Shown one piece after another: positions 7,554 through 15,310 of a stretch of DNA of 64,000 nt. The position numbers and the translations under genes are program-made. Under the pieces are notes generated by a model. It was not told the origin of the DNA and ran no database searches. It saw only the letters and a list, made by a program, of their open reading frames with translations. The first letter of the stretch is position 1. Each line of letters begins with the position of its first letter. Origin of the DNA: Ruminococcus flavefaciens AE3010 (GTDB taxonomy: Bacteria > Bacillota > Clostridia > Oscillospirales > Ruminococcaceae); NCBI RefSeq assembly GCF_000526795.1, contig NZ_JAGT01000001.1:2493501-2557500 (forward strand), written 5' to 3'.

Positions 7554-7910
7554 ATGAAAGTAAGCTGGAAAAGAACACTTATATGGCTGGCAGCAGCTCT
7601 TGTTACGCTGTTTATTCCCATGACTTCTATTTTGGGTATTTATGTGGCAATGATAGCAATATGCTATCTGGCTGCATCAATAATCACCACCGTAAAGCCT
7701 CACATACCCTATTCCATAGCGGCTGTGATACAGGCAGTGATAGTTACGGCAATATGCAGTGCTGATATTGAGGCTTCTGACAGCAATACGATCTATGCCG
7801 CCAGCGCATTTATGACGTTCATGTTTTTCGTACCGTTTCTGCTTATAATGGCGGCAGCAGTCTACTTCAAGGGCAGAAAAAAGGAAAAAGAGGAGCAGCA
7901 CTATGAATGA
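7554..7910 (+). CDS. Small membrane protein of unknown function
   Basis: A 118-residue protein with four hydrophobic stretches and a strongly charged tail (KGRKKEKEEQHYE). ATG 7554 lies two bases after the stop of the previous gene; a GTG at 7545 is an alternative in the same frame. The next small frame begins inside its last codons. The function is not recognised; it shares orientation and spacing with the DUF2975 and DUF4173 genes. Confidence 0.65.
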   Translation: MKVSWKRTLIWLAAALVTLFIPMTSILGIYVAMIAICYLAASIITTVKPHIPYSIAAVIQAVIVTAICSADIEASDSNTIYAASAFMTFMFFVPFLLIMAAAVYFKGRKKEKEEQHYE

Positions 7911-7986
7911 CCTTGATAATAAAAAGCCAAATGTGCCTGAGGCTGATATACAAGGCAATGAAAAAACAAGGAAACGGAAAATATAA
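7903..7986 (+). CDS. Hydrophilic micro-peptide of 27 residues
   Basis: ATG 7903 overlaps the previous gene by eight bases and ends TAA at 7984-7986. The peptide is MNDLDNKKPNVPEADI then QGNEKTRKRKI, highly charged, with no hydrophobic segment. GAGGAG (7890-7895) is seven bases upstream. Coupling and the ribosome site argue for translation, but it may serve only to pass ribosomes on or may be a chance frame. Confidence 0.4.
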   Translation: MNDLDNKKPNVPEADIQGNEKTRKRKI

Positions 7987-8029
7987 TGTGATCTTGTATA
8001 AAAGCAAGAGCTATTAAGGAGGATACACC

Positions 8030-9553
8030 ATGAATAACAATATTTACGGACCGCAGACACCATATATACCGCGGCCTGTCACAGCCAAGGTCAAGGAAAA
8101 GCCCGTATACTCTAAGGCTGAGGTAGTTCTTTCCGTATTCGTATTCATAGCAGCGTTCTGCTTTATGAGATACGTTGTGTTCCACGCAATGGGCTTCATC
8201 ACAACAGGGCTTTACATCGCTATTATTACCGCGGCAATAGTCTACCTGAGAAAAAAGGAGTGCAGCTTCTCAAAGTTCAACAAGGTGCTGACGGGAGTGC
8301 TTTATATATTCAGTATCGTTTTCTCCATAACCGCAAATAACTTCATCAAGACTCTGGACGCACTGTTCCTTTTCGGAGCAGGTGCGTATCTGGTCTACTC
8401 CATAGGCGCAGACAACAAGAACGTTGAACGCTTCATGCCCTATGCCTTATGCAAGGCTCTGTTCGAGTACCCCTTCTCCAATTTCGGTAAGCAGGCAGCC
8501 ATAACCTCTGACTCTCTGTCAAACTCCAAGGCAGGCTCAAATGCAAAGTACATCATAACAGGACTTGTTCTCACAGTGCCCCTGACGGCTGTTGTAGCAG
8601 CTCTCCTCATGTCCGCAGACGACGGTCTGCAGCGCATGCTCTCAGGCATAGCAGAGCGCATATTCAGCGAAGAGATATGGAATATCATATTGCAGCTGTG
8701 TCTGGCTATACCCTGTTCGCTGTATCTCTTCGGAATGTTCTACACAAATACTCACCTCAACGGTCTTGCCGTCCTTGACGAGAACCGCTGCAAGCAGAGG
8801 CTGTTCAATATCCGCTTTGTCAGCAATCTTATCGTCTACACGGCAGTAACTCCCATATGCATACTCTACGTGATGTTTTTCATCTCACAGGCGAGCTACT
8901 TCCTCTCCGCATTCACAAATAGTCTTCCCGAAGGCTATACCTATGCCGACTACGCAAGGCAGGGCTTCTTCGAGCTCTTTGCAGTAGCTCTTATCAATCT
9001 CGGAGTTCTCTGCTTTATGAGCCTTTTCTCCAAAAAGACAGGCAGGGAAAAGACAAAGGCGCTGAAATTCTACAGCGTAACAATAAGCATTTTCACCATT
9101 ATCCTTATAGCTACAGCTATCAGCAAAATGGTAATGTACATAGACAACTACGGTCTTACGGAGCTGAGAGTCTACACAAGCTGGTTCATGGTGCTTCTTG
9201 CATTTACCTTTGTGATGATAATAGTTAAGCAGTTCCGCTATGATATGCAGTTTGCCAAGCATTTCTCAATAATGTTCACAGTGATGTTTGCCATACTCTG
9301 CTTTTCACGTCCCGAGGCTCTTATCGCAAGGTATAATATCGAGATGTATGAGTCGGGATATCTTGACGAGCTTGACACAAATACCATACTTAACATGTCC
9401 GATGACGGACTGCTTGTGGCTCTCAACGAGGGGGAGGTAACTGTCGAGGAGGTAAACGAGCACAAGGAGCATCTCTATCAGCGTGACAGCTTTGGCAAAT
9501 TAAATATCCCTGCAATACTTGTAGACAGTAAGACGCAGCGTGACGAACTTTAA
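8030..9553 (+). CDS. DUF4173/DUF4153-like polytopic membrane protein
   Basis: A 507-residue protein with about eleven hydrophobic helices between residues 30 and 430 and a soluble tail. Two features fit the DUF4173/DUF4153 families: the segment YADYARQGFFEL in the middle, and the tail YLDELDTNTILNMSDDGLLVALNE, whose pattern YLxxLSxDAVxAL is typical there. The molecular role of these families is unknown. AAGGAGG lies eight bases before the ATG. It ends a cluster of small membrane genes and is followed by a repeat-borne terminator. Confidence 0.75.
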   Translation: MNNNIYGPQTPYIPRPVTAKVKEKPVYSKAEVVLSVFVFIAAFCFMRYVVFHAMGFITTGLYIAIITAAIVYLRKKECSFSKFNKVLTGVLYIFSIVFSITANNFIKTLDALFLFGAGAYLVYSIGADNKNVERFMPYALCKALFEYPFSNFGKQAAITSDSLSNSKAGSNAKYIITGLVLTVPLTAVVAALLMSADDGLQRMLSGIAERIFSEEIWNIILQLCLAIPCSLYLFGMFYTNTHLNGLAVLDENRCKQRLFNIRFVSNLIVYTAVTPICILYVMFFISQASYFLSAFTNSLPEGYTYADYARQGFFELFAVALINLGVLCFMSLFSKKTGREKTKALKFYSVTISIFTIILIATAISKMVMYIDNYGLTELRVYTSWFMVLLAFTFVMIIVKQFRYDMQFAKHFSIMFTVMFAILCFSRPEALIARYNIEMYESGYLDELDTNTILNMSDDGLLVALNEGEVTVEEVNEHKEHLYQRDSFGKLNIPAILVDSKTQRDEL

Positions 9554-9570
9554 TTATGCCGAGCCTTATT

Positions 9571-9633
9571 AGGGACGCCCTTACTTGCAGGGCGTCCCTC
9601 TTAAAAAAACAGTCCACTGGACTGTTTTTTTAA
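9571..9633. terminator. Double hairpin terminator carried by a repeat element
   Basis: Hairpin AGGGACGCCC/GGGCGTCCCT (9571-9599) is followed by the perfect palindrome TTAAAAAAACAGTCCA/TGGACTGTTTTTTTAA (9601-9633), which has T-runs on both strands. It ends the 5.9-9.55 kb cluster. Confidence 0.8.
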
Positions 9634-9639
9634 TTCACC

Positions 9640-9900
9640 CTTGCGGTTACTCCCTGTAGTACAGGGAGATGTCAGCGGAGCTGACAGAGGGTCGTCGCTC
9701 CAGTTAGGAGCGCTTTGTAACTGTGGGGCTCTGCCCCACACCCTGCAAGGGCTGTCCCCCTAATCGGGTCCGTCCCCTCTGTCGCATTGCGACATCTCCC
9801 CACCCTGTGGGGAGTAACCCTTGACCTGACCAAAGGGAGTATACTCCCTTTGGAATCCCGTTATTAGTAGGGGCTGATGCCTACATCAGCCCGTCCTTTT
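9640..9900. repeat. Intergenic mosaic of palindromic repeats (copy 4, inverted core)
   Basis: A CTCCCTGTAGTACAGGGAG block (9652-9670) with GATGTC...GACAGAGGGTC, then a core of about 150 bases (9719-9868) that appears nearly unchanged in the opposite orientation at 39.2 and 52.5 kb. The core contains nested palindromes, for example GTCGCATTGCGAC and AAAGGGAGTATACTCCCTTT. The rest of the gap to 10.0 kb is AT-rich with nothing else recognised apart from the promoter. Confidence 0.85.
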
Positions 9901-9996
9901 TTGTTGTGATATATGTGTAATTTATATAAACAGAGCAAAATATAGAGTCAGGATATATGCAATACAAAGAAAAATAATACGAATTGCGATTTTTTC

Positions 9997-10026
9997 TTGA
10001 AATATAACCTATAGTTGATGTATAAT
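9997..10026 (+). promoter_or_regulatory. Promoter of the glycosyltransferase gene
   Basis: TTGAAA (9997-10002), 18-base spacer, TATAAT (10021-10026). Confidence 0.7.
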
Positions 10027-10113
10027 ACTATCAGAAGTGCGGAACTGTTTTTTTAGGCACAGATACCGCGATAGATGGAAATGGGAATCTCAAAAGGAGA
10101 ATTCAGAGAAAAC

Positions 10114-11049
10114 ATGAAATGCAGTATTATTATCCCGTATTCAAGTCGGTCAGACAGAACTGTAAGATTATTTGAATCATTGGAAAACCAGGATTTTGAC
10201 GAGAGCGAGTATGAACTCATTTTCGTGAATCGCGGCGGCAATAATGGGCTCGAGAGATATATAAACGAGCACGGCGCAAAGGTCAGCACAGTTTGTCTGA
10301 GTTCACCTGACGGCGGTGTAGGTCAGGCTAAGAATCTGGGACTTCAAAGAGCATCGGGTGAGCTTATCATCTTCCTGAACGGCGATGAGATGGTTCCTCA
10401 GTACTTCGTTTCGGGACATTATAACGGCTATAAGAAATCAGACAAGCCCGTTATGCAGTTCGGTCTCACAAAGCAGGTCTTTGAGGGCAGTGACAGAAGC
10501 TATTACGACAACAGGGAGCTTTTCAGAAACGGCATACGCTATTGGCTCACAGAGCCCGAGAGATACGGTCTTGACAAGCAGAAGAACTATTACTACATAA
10601 AGGATATCCGCCTTGAAATGCTTGAGCCCTACAGCTATGACTTCGACAAGGTAAAGTACAAGATGATATTCACCAAAACATCGAACCTCTCTGTACCTAT
10701 GGAGTGCATAAAGCGCTTCGGCGGCTTTGAAGAGAACTACAAAGGCGAGGAGATAGATGACTGGGAGTTCGGCTACCGCATGATGAAGAACAATGTGGAT
10801 ATCGTATACAATCCCCGGGTAGAGGTGTTCCGCCTCTATGAAAAGGAGAGGTACGACAGCAAGCGCTTCAGCGAGTGGAAGAACAACCTTGACTCAATGC
10901 TTAAAAAGTACAATGACAGCTTCCTGAATAAGCTGTCCGCGTTCACAAGTGTTTTTGATCCCGAGAGCAGAGAAAGATGCGGCAAGTCCGAGCCGGGCAG
11001 GAACATCTGGCTCGATGCCTACAAGGATCTTGAACTGAACGCAAGATAA
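10114..11049 (+). CDS. Glycosyltransferase family 2
   Basis: A protein of 311 residues from the ATG at 10114, which begins directly with the family's first strand (MKCSIIIPYSSRSDRTVRLFESLENQ). An ATG at 10075 in frame would add 13 residues without a clear ribosome site; AAAAGGAG at 10092-10099 is 14 bases from 10114, so neither start is ideal. The nucleotide-binding region continues with VGQAKNLGLQRASGELIIFLNGDEM, where NGDE stands in place of the usual DxD metal site, and a later EEIDDWEFGYRM segment corresponds to the acidic acceptor-site motif. It probably transfers a sugar from a nucleotide donor in the cytosol. It stands alone, so the acceptor is unknown. Confidence 0.85.
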   Translation: MKCSIIIPYSSRSDRTVRLFESLENQDFDESEYELIFVNRGGNNGLERYINEHGAKVSTVCLSSPDGGVGQAKNLGLQRASGELIIFLNGDEMVPQYFVSGHYNGYKKSDKPVMQFGLTKQVFEGSDRSYYDNRELFRNGIRYWLTEPERYGLDKQKNYYYIKDIRLEMLEPYSYDFDKVKYKMIFTKTSNLSVPMECIKRFGGFEENYKGEEIDDWEFGYRMMKNNVDIVYNPRVEVFRLYEKERYDSKRFSEWKNNLDSMLKKYNDSFLNKLSAFTSVFDPESRERCGKSEPGRNIWLDAYKDLELNAR

Positions 11050-11154
11050 AAATGCAATCTTCATGGGCAGTATTCCGTCCCTTCCCTGTACAAACGGAGT
11101 ACGGCTCAAAAAATAAAAAGTCCGATTCTCCTCTTTTCGGACTTATTTCTCCCC

Positions 11155-11182
11155 AAAAACTCCGCTTAGGCGGAGCTTTTTG
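11155..11182 (+). terminator. Terminator downstream of the glycosyltransferase
   Basis: Stem CTCCGC (11160-11165) with GCGGAG (11170-11175) extended by A/T pairs to the CTTTTTG run. Confidence 0.8.
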
Positions 11183-11225
11183 TTTCAAAAAAAGCTCGAT
11201 ATGAAATATATTCGCAAAAAAATAC

Positions 11226-11254
11226 TTGACTTATGGCTTCAACAGTAGTACAAT
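11226..11254 (+). promoter_or_regulatory. Promoter of a very short transcription unit
   Basis: TTGACT (11226-11231), 17-base spacer, TACAAT (11249-11254). The nearest downstream terminator is at 11417-11445, giving a transcript of roughly 185 bases. Confidence 0.65.
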
Positions 11255-11310
11255 ATAGTATCGGCCATAGTCTGAACAAATGAAATGAAAAATCAGAAGA
11301 GGAATTGGGT

Positions 11311-11403
11311 ATGGATAAAAATAAATCTCTTATCTGTATTTATTCCCTGTGGGTTCATGGGGCATTTCAGGTTCAGGCTGTGGTAGATAATAACCGAGCT
11401 TAA
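11311..11403 (+). CDS. Candidate 30-residue peptide in a self-contained short unit
   Basis: ATG 11311 to TAA 11401-11403 gives MDKNKSLICIYSLW then VHGAFQVQAVVDNNRA. AGAGG is about nine bases upstream. The frame fills most of the space between a good promoter (11226-11254) and a strong terminator (11417-11445), so this is either a small peptide gene or a small RNA. There is no signal peptide or double-glycine leader. I do not recognise it. The stretch 11050-11523 holds nothing else. Confidence 0.4.
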   Translation: MDKNKSLICIYSLWVHGAFQVQAVVDNNRA

Positions 11404-11416
11404 TTAAAGACATAAA

Positions 11417-11446
11417 AAATCCCCTTGATATCCAAGGGGATTTCTT
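11417..11446 (+). terminator. Terminator of the short unit
   Basis: Stem AAATCCCCTTG (11417-11427) with CAAGGGGATTT (11433-11443, register shifted by the loop), then CTTATT. The A-tract on the other side may also serve the minus-strand gene ending at 11524. Confidence 0.8.
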
Positions 11447-11523
11447 ATTACATTATTGATAAAGAAGGAACGCGCATTGTAACGTTTTTTTAGTGATGAA
11501 GCATTTTGCGTCTGGCGGGGAAG

Positions 11524-12054
11524 TTATTCAAAAACTACGCCCCAGCCTGCGCTGACCTTACGGTACAATCGCATTTTTTCTTTTTTCTTCTGCATTTTCA
11601 GAAGTGAGAATGCTCCGACAATAACCACCAGTGTAAGGACTGCGCCCATAACGATTCCGACAACGCCCTTAACTACGAACAGAGCAACTATCCATATGAT
11701 TATTGCAGCAACAAGTATGATCGGGAGACAGAAAGAAGCAAAGTTTCTGTTCTTGATCTTTATATAGTGCTGAATATCTCTGATACTGAAGCACTCGTAA
11801 TTACGAGCGATAAAGTTATCGGGCTGAGCCCATTTGCAGAATGCGGCAAGATTTTCAAACTTAGCCGTATAATCCTGATAATCGTGGAATTTTTCATTAT
11901 ACCTTGTGACGCGGTAGTAGACTATTACAGCCTGTCCCTGCTGTTCAGCGTCCATTACATGGATAATGGTGCCGATGTCAGCTTGACCTTTCATTGCCTT
12001 GGTCACAAGGAACTTTCGGTCTATCGCTTCATCAATATTAAGCAAATAATTCAT
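11524..12054 (-). CDS. Two-helix membrane protein of unknown function
   Basis: A 176-residue protein. Residues 1-100 are a soluble domain (MNYLLNIDEAIDRKFLVTKAMKGQADIG is its opening), followed by two membrane segments near 107-128 and 131-150 and a basic tail. AAGGAAAGG lies before the ATG at 12054. It has its own promoter (12164-12192) but follows the TerY-P-like operon in the same direction, so a link is possible but not shown. No family was recognised. Confidence 0.6.
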   Translation of the reverse strand: MNYLLNIDEAIDRKFLVTKAMKGQADIGTIIHVMDAEQQGQAVIVYYRVTRYNEKFHDYQDYTAKFENLAAFCKWAQPDNFIARNYECFSIRDIQHYIKIKNRNFASFCLPIILVAAIIIWIVALFVVKGVVGIVMGAVLTLVVIVGAFSLLKMQKKKEKMRLYRKVSAGWGVVFE

Positions 12055-12092
12055 AGCAATTCCTTTCCTTAACGCGGATTAGTATATCGACA

Positions 12093-12108
12093 CTGCGCAG
12101 CTGCGCAG
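12093..12108. promoter_or_regulatory. 16-base perfect palindrome in the leader of the two-helix membrane protein
   Basis: CTGCGCAGCTGCGCAG lies between the promoter at 12164-12192 and the start at 12054 on the minus strand. It is both a palindrome and a direct repeat of CTGCGCAG. There is no T-run, so it is not a terminator. It may be an operator or an RNA hairpin. Confidence 0.4.
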
Positions 12109-12163
12109 AAGATGCCGTGAAAGTTGATTTTCCGATAAAAGTTTATCTTTAGCGGATAAAAAT

Positions 12164-12192
12164 ATTATAACATATGTAAACAAAAAATGCAA
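12164..12192 (-). promoter_or_regulatory. Promoter of the two-helix membrane protein gene
   Basis: Minus strand TTGCAT (12192-12187), 17-base spacer, TATAAT (12169-12164). Confidence 0.75.
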
Positions 12193-12235
12193 TACCTAAA
12201 CCTTTATAAAAATAATATGGCGATATTGGTCAATC

Positions 12236-13393
12236 TCACATTTTTTTCTTAAAGTTTAAGTTAGCCTTTGCGACTTTTTTTCTGTCCTTAGCCTGTTTGA
12301 GCATGTCCTCCTTGGACATTCCGTCGCCGCCTGCTGCACCTGTTGTATCTGCATCATCATCGTCAAGGAAATTGCTGAGTCTCTTCTTGAAAGCGCTCTC
12401 GCCGCTTGGCTTCTGTGTGAGAGTAACGCTAACGCTCTGAGGCTGCTGATAAACGCTTCTCATACCGCCGCCGTGAACGGAAGGACCTGAGTAACCCTGT
12501 CTGTAAGGAGCAGCATTCATGCCCTGCTGCTGATACATTGAGTTAGGCATACCGCCGTTATAGGCATTTGGCTGAGGATAGCCGCCCTGCTGGGGATAAC
12601 CGCCGTGTGTGGGATAGCCGCCCTGCTGTGGGTAACCGCCCTGCTGGGGATAGCCCGGCTGCTGCGGGAAGCCGCCCTGCTGGGGATAACCCGGCTGCTG
12701 AGGATAGCCGCCCTGCTGGGGGTAGCCCGGCTGCTGCTGCGGGAAACCGCCCTGCTGGGGATAACCCGGCTGCTGCGGGAAGCCGCCCTGCTGCTGAGGA
12801 TAGCCCTGCTGTGCGTAAACATTCGGGAAGCCGCTTGCACCCTGCTGCTGAGCAGCCTCGGTGTTCTCATAGAGAGAGTTTGCAGCGTCCTGATTGCTTG
12901 ATTCTCTGTTGAATGGGTTAGTATCGTCAACATCGATACCGCTTGCGAAGTCAGCAGGAGCGCCAAGCTCTGCCTCGTCGTAGCCGCTGAGGAAATCAGG
13001 GGCAGAGTCGGCAGGAACTATAGTAGTAGCAACTACTTCCTCATCGGGAGAGAGCACTACCTTACAGCTGCTGTTGTCAACGCTTGAATTGACCAGAAGA
13101 GCGAGAGCCTCTTCATCGGGCTTGAAATAGCTGTAATCGTCAAGAGAGATAACGATCATCTGCTTAGCTATAACATGCTTTGCAGTAATAATGGACATAA
13201 CTGCGATCTTTTCTGCGGGGACATCTTCAACTGTGCCCTCGTTTATGGATACAGAGGAGACTCCTGAATAGATCTCGTCCGAATCGGCGATTATAAGACA
13301 AAGGTTAGCGTCATAATTGACAAGCTCAGGTCTTTTTTCTTTTAGAGTTTCCGCAAAATTCTTAGCTGTGTTGTAGAAAGAACCTATTTCCAT
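12236..13393 (-). CDS. Deaminase-fold-like domain (zinc ligands lost) with a GYPQQ-rich tail
   Basis: A 385-residue protein. Residues 1-150 look like a cytidine-deaminase fold: an IYSGVSSVS strand, then [14 protein letters not shown] at the place of the VCAERVAIF zinc motif, then [10 protein letters not shown] at the place of PCGACRQVL, then KVVLSPDEE. All expected zinc cysteines are replaced, so it would be inactive; this is my inference from pattern and order. Residues from about 195 to 310 are a low-complexity region of Gly-Tyr-Pro-Gln-Gln and Gly-Gly-Phe-Pro-Gln-Gln repeats; the end is basic with a [17 protein letters not shown] helix. It lies 65 bases downstream of the PP2C gene in the same operon. 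A GTG at 13405 is an alternative start. It may be a substrate or scaffold of the kinase-phosphatase pair. Confidence 0.6.
   Translation of the reverse strand: MEIGSFYNTAKNFAETLKEKRPELVNYDANLCLIIADSDEIYSGVSSVSINEGTVEDVPAEKIAVMSIITAKHVIAKQMIVISLDDYSYFKPDEEALALLVNSSVDNSSCKVVLSPDEEVVATTIVPADSAPDFLSGYDEAELGAPADFASGIDVDDTNPFNRESSNQDAANSLYENTEAAQQQGASGFPNVYAQQGYPQQQGGFPQQPGYPQQGGFPQQQPGYPQQGGYPQQPGYPQQGGFPQQPGYPQQGGYPQQGGYPTHGGYPQQGGYPQPNAYNGGMPNSMYQQQGMNAAPYRQGYSGPSVHGGGMRSVYQQPQSVSVTLTQKPSGESAFKKRLSNFLDDDDADTTGAAGGDGMSKEDMLKQAKDRKKVAKANLNFKKKM
12555..12800 (-). repeat. GC-rich tandem coding repeat (GYPQQ units)
   Basis: About a dozen imperfect units of 15 to 27 bases based on GGCTATCCCCAGCAG (minus strand) encode Gly-Tyr-Pro-Gln-Gln and Gly-Phe-Pro-Gln-Gln. 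The tract creates long open frames in the other five frames, which are artefacts. Such tracts are prone to slippage and length variation between strains. Confidence 0.85.
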
Positions 13394-13458
13394 AAAAAAC
13401 ACCACTTTTCTTAATTTATTAAACGCTGCCTATGCGTTTAGGAAGATTAAGGCTTATG

Positions 13459-14364
13459 TCAGACTTTTTTATTGAGCAGAGCCGCCTTACGGTCGGCAGC
13501 TGCCTGTTTGTTTTCTTCGACCTTTTTCTTGATAAGGTCGAGCTTTTCATTCAGAAGTTCCTCGTTGTAGATACACGAGAGGGATATATCGTCCTCTGTA
13601 CCGAAACGTGAACGCTTAGTCAGATTATTCTTGATAACTTCCTTGAAAGTGTCAAGATTAGCAAGCTGACTTGTGATTATAGTGTGGTAGTCGAGAAAAT
13701 CGTACTCGCTGCCGAAGGACGTATAGAGTCCGTCGGTAGAACCGTAGAGAGCTATAAGCTTCTTCTTTGGTGCATAGAAGCTGCTGAACATGCCCGCAGC
13801 ATTTGAGTTGCACACAGAAGCGGTAACATTGGCAGGAGCGGATTCGTTATATTCCATTGGCATAACAGCCTTGCCGTCCTCAAAGATAGCTACGAGGCTT
13901 CCGTCGCCGATCTGTACGCCGAATGTATAATCATCTCCTGCAACGGCGGCAACGAGTGTAGAGCCGTAGTAAGACTCGGGCAGAATTTCCTCAAATTCCT
14001 CGGGAGTAAATTTACTTTTCTCCTCATCGGTAACGGGGTTGTCGGCAAGATGCTTTTCGACTTTCATATTCCAGTTTGAGATGATCTGCTTTTCGATATT
14101 CTTTATGATGAGCTTATGGTTGACGGGAAGATTCTTTTCCAGAGCCTCGCGATCCTCATAGAATCTGTCGATAGCCTCTATTGCAGCCTCAACAGCGAAT
14201 TTAGAGCCCATATGGCTTCTGAAATGCTTTTTGCTGCCGTGTCCGTCTGCGACTACAGCTATAGCGTAGTGATCGCCCACCTTAAAAGCAGAGCTGTCCT
14301 GACAAACTAAATTGGTCTTTTCGTGACTTGCGCCCATAACCGAATGGCTGAAGCCGTTGAACAT
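13459..14364 (-). CDS. PP2C-family protein phosphatase (TerY-P triad type)
   Basis: A 301-residue metal-dependent Ser/Thr phosphatase. Seen in order: CQDSSAF (Asp23), VVADGHGS (Asp40, metal binding), VQIGDGSLVAIF, YGSTDGLYTSF (Asp of motif 8) and TEDDISLSCIY (Asp of motif 11), so all key acidic residues remain. The C-terminus is a Lys/Glu-rich helix. AGGAGG precedes the ATG at 14364. It sits between a vWA gene and the Pro/Gln-rich gene and downstream of a kinase; PP2C, vWA and zinc-ribbon kinase together are the TerY-P triad described for Ter-associated stress systems. It is likely the eraser of phosphate placed by the kinase at 15311-16654. Confidence 0.88.
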   Translation of the reverse strand: MFNGFSHSVMGASHEKTNLVCQDSSAFKVGDHYAIAVVADGHGSKKHFRSHMGSKFAVEAAIEAIDRFYEDREALEKNLPVNHKLIIKNIEKQIISNWNMKVEKHLADNPVTDEEKSKFTPEEFEEILPESYYGSTLVAAVAGDDYTFGVQIGDGSLVAIFEDGKAVMPMEYNESAPANVTASVCNSNAAGMFSSFYAPKKKLIALYGSTDGLYTSFGSEYDFLDYHTIITSQLANLDTFKEVIKNNLTKRSRFGTEDDISLSCIYNEELLNEKLDLIKKKVEENKQAAADRKAALLNKKV

Positions 14365-14397
14365 AATTTTTCAGTCCTCCTCAGAAGTTTTGAAATA

Positions 14398-15267
14398 TTA
14401 CCAGCCTGTATCGAAGGGCACGTCGTCTCCGTCTGTCTGGGTAGTAACGAGTTCCTGTATCTGCTGACCGAGGAGCTTCTGCTTTGCAGCGAAAACGTCC
14501 TCTTCGCCGATCTCATGGCCTGTATCGTCAGAGAGAGTCATACTCTTACTGCCGATCTGAGAAGAAGTAACGGCGATGATCTTGATCATCTGAGCCAGCT
14601 GTCCGCCTGAATATGCGTGAACAACCGTATCCTTTGAGCCTGTGAACTCGGCGAGGATATTGTCGTTAGCTTCCTGACCTATACCGAGAGCGGCTTTAAG
14701 TCCGAATTTATACCAGCTGTTGGTCTGGAGCTCTCTGAGACCTTCCTTGTAGTCGTCTGAGGGATAACCGTCAGTCATAAGGAAGATAACGGGAGCGAAA
14801 GAAAGCGAGGGTGAATTTAGGAAGCTGTTTCTTGACATTCTGTGGTTGAGCTCCTTGAAGGCTGCGCCCATACTTGTAACGCCGCTTGCACGGAGTCTTG
14901 CCCACTCAAAGTCCTCTATCGGGATAGGATTGGAGTACATCCATCTTACCTCTGTAGAGAATGTAAGAACAGCGATCTTAACTTCTGTATCAGCTTCGCC
15001 GACTCTGCGTATCTCGGGGATAAGCTCTTCCATAACGGTATTGAGCTCGCCCATCTTCTTTCCCTTCATACTTCCTGACGTATCGATGAGGAAGAATATT
15101 ACAAGGCTCTTTTTGGAAACGCTTGTAGCACTGAGGGGATCGTCGTCAAAATCGAGAATGCTGTTGTCGGACTCGGGAGCTGTAGATACAGTTTCTTTTG
15201 TATCGAAATTATCCGAAGATCCAAGGTTCTTGTTTACTTCGGGTTCTGTAACACGTTCATTGCTCAT
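14398..15267 (-). CDS. TerY-like vWA-domain protein
   Basis: A 289-residue protein. Residues 1-52 are acidic and poorly ordered (many Ser, Asp and Glu), a plausible phosphorylation tail. From residue 55 a von Willebrand A domain follows with a complete MIDAS: FLIDTSGSMKG (Asp62, Ser64, Ser66), GVTSMGAAFKEL (Thr) and FLMTDGYPSDD (Asp). No signal peptide, so it is cytosolic. It lies 33 bases upstream of the phosphatase gene and 43 bases after the kinase. In TerY-P modules the vWA protein is thought to be a metal-dependent adaptor controlled by phosphorylation. Confidence 0.88.
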   Translation of the reverse strand: MSNERVTEPEVNKNLGSSDNFDTKETVSTAPESDNSILDFDDDPLSATSVSKKSLVIFFLIDTSGSMKGKKMGELNTVMEELIPEIRRVGEADTEVKIAVLTFSTEVRWMYSNPIPIEDFEWARLRASGVTSMGAAFKELNHRMSRNSFLNSPSLSFAPVIFLMTDGYPSDDYKEGLRELQTNSWYKFGLKAALGIGQEANDNILAEFTGSKDTVVHAYSGGQLAQMIKIIAVTSSQIGSKSMTLSDDTGHEIGEEDVFAAKQKLLGQQIQELVTTQTDGDDVPFDTGW

Positions 15268-15310
15268 AATTTAATACATCCTTTCAGTATTACTGCTTTG
15301 GCCAAGCAGG

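Noticed and set aside
12568..12966. Long open frames on both strands across the GYPQQ tract
   Set aside because: They arise from the short-unit repeat in the real minus-strand gene and lack ribosome sites.
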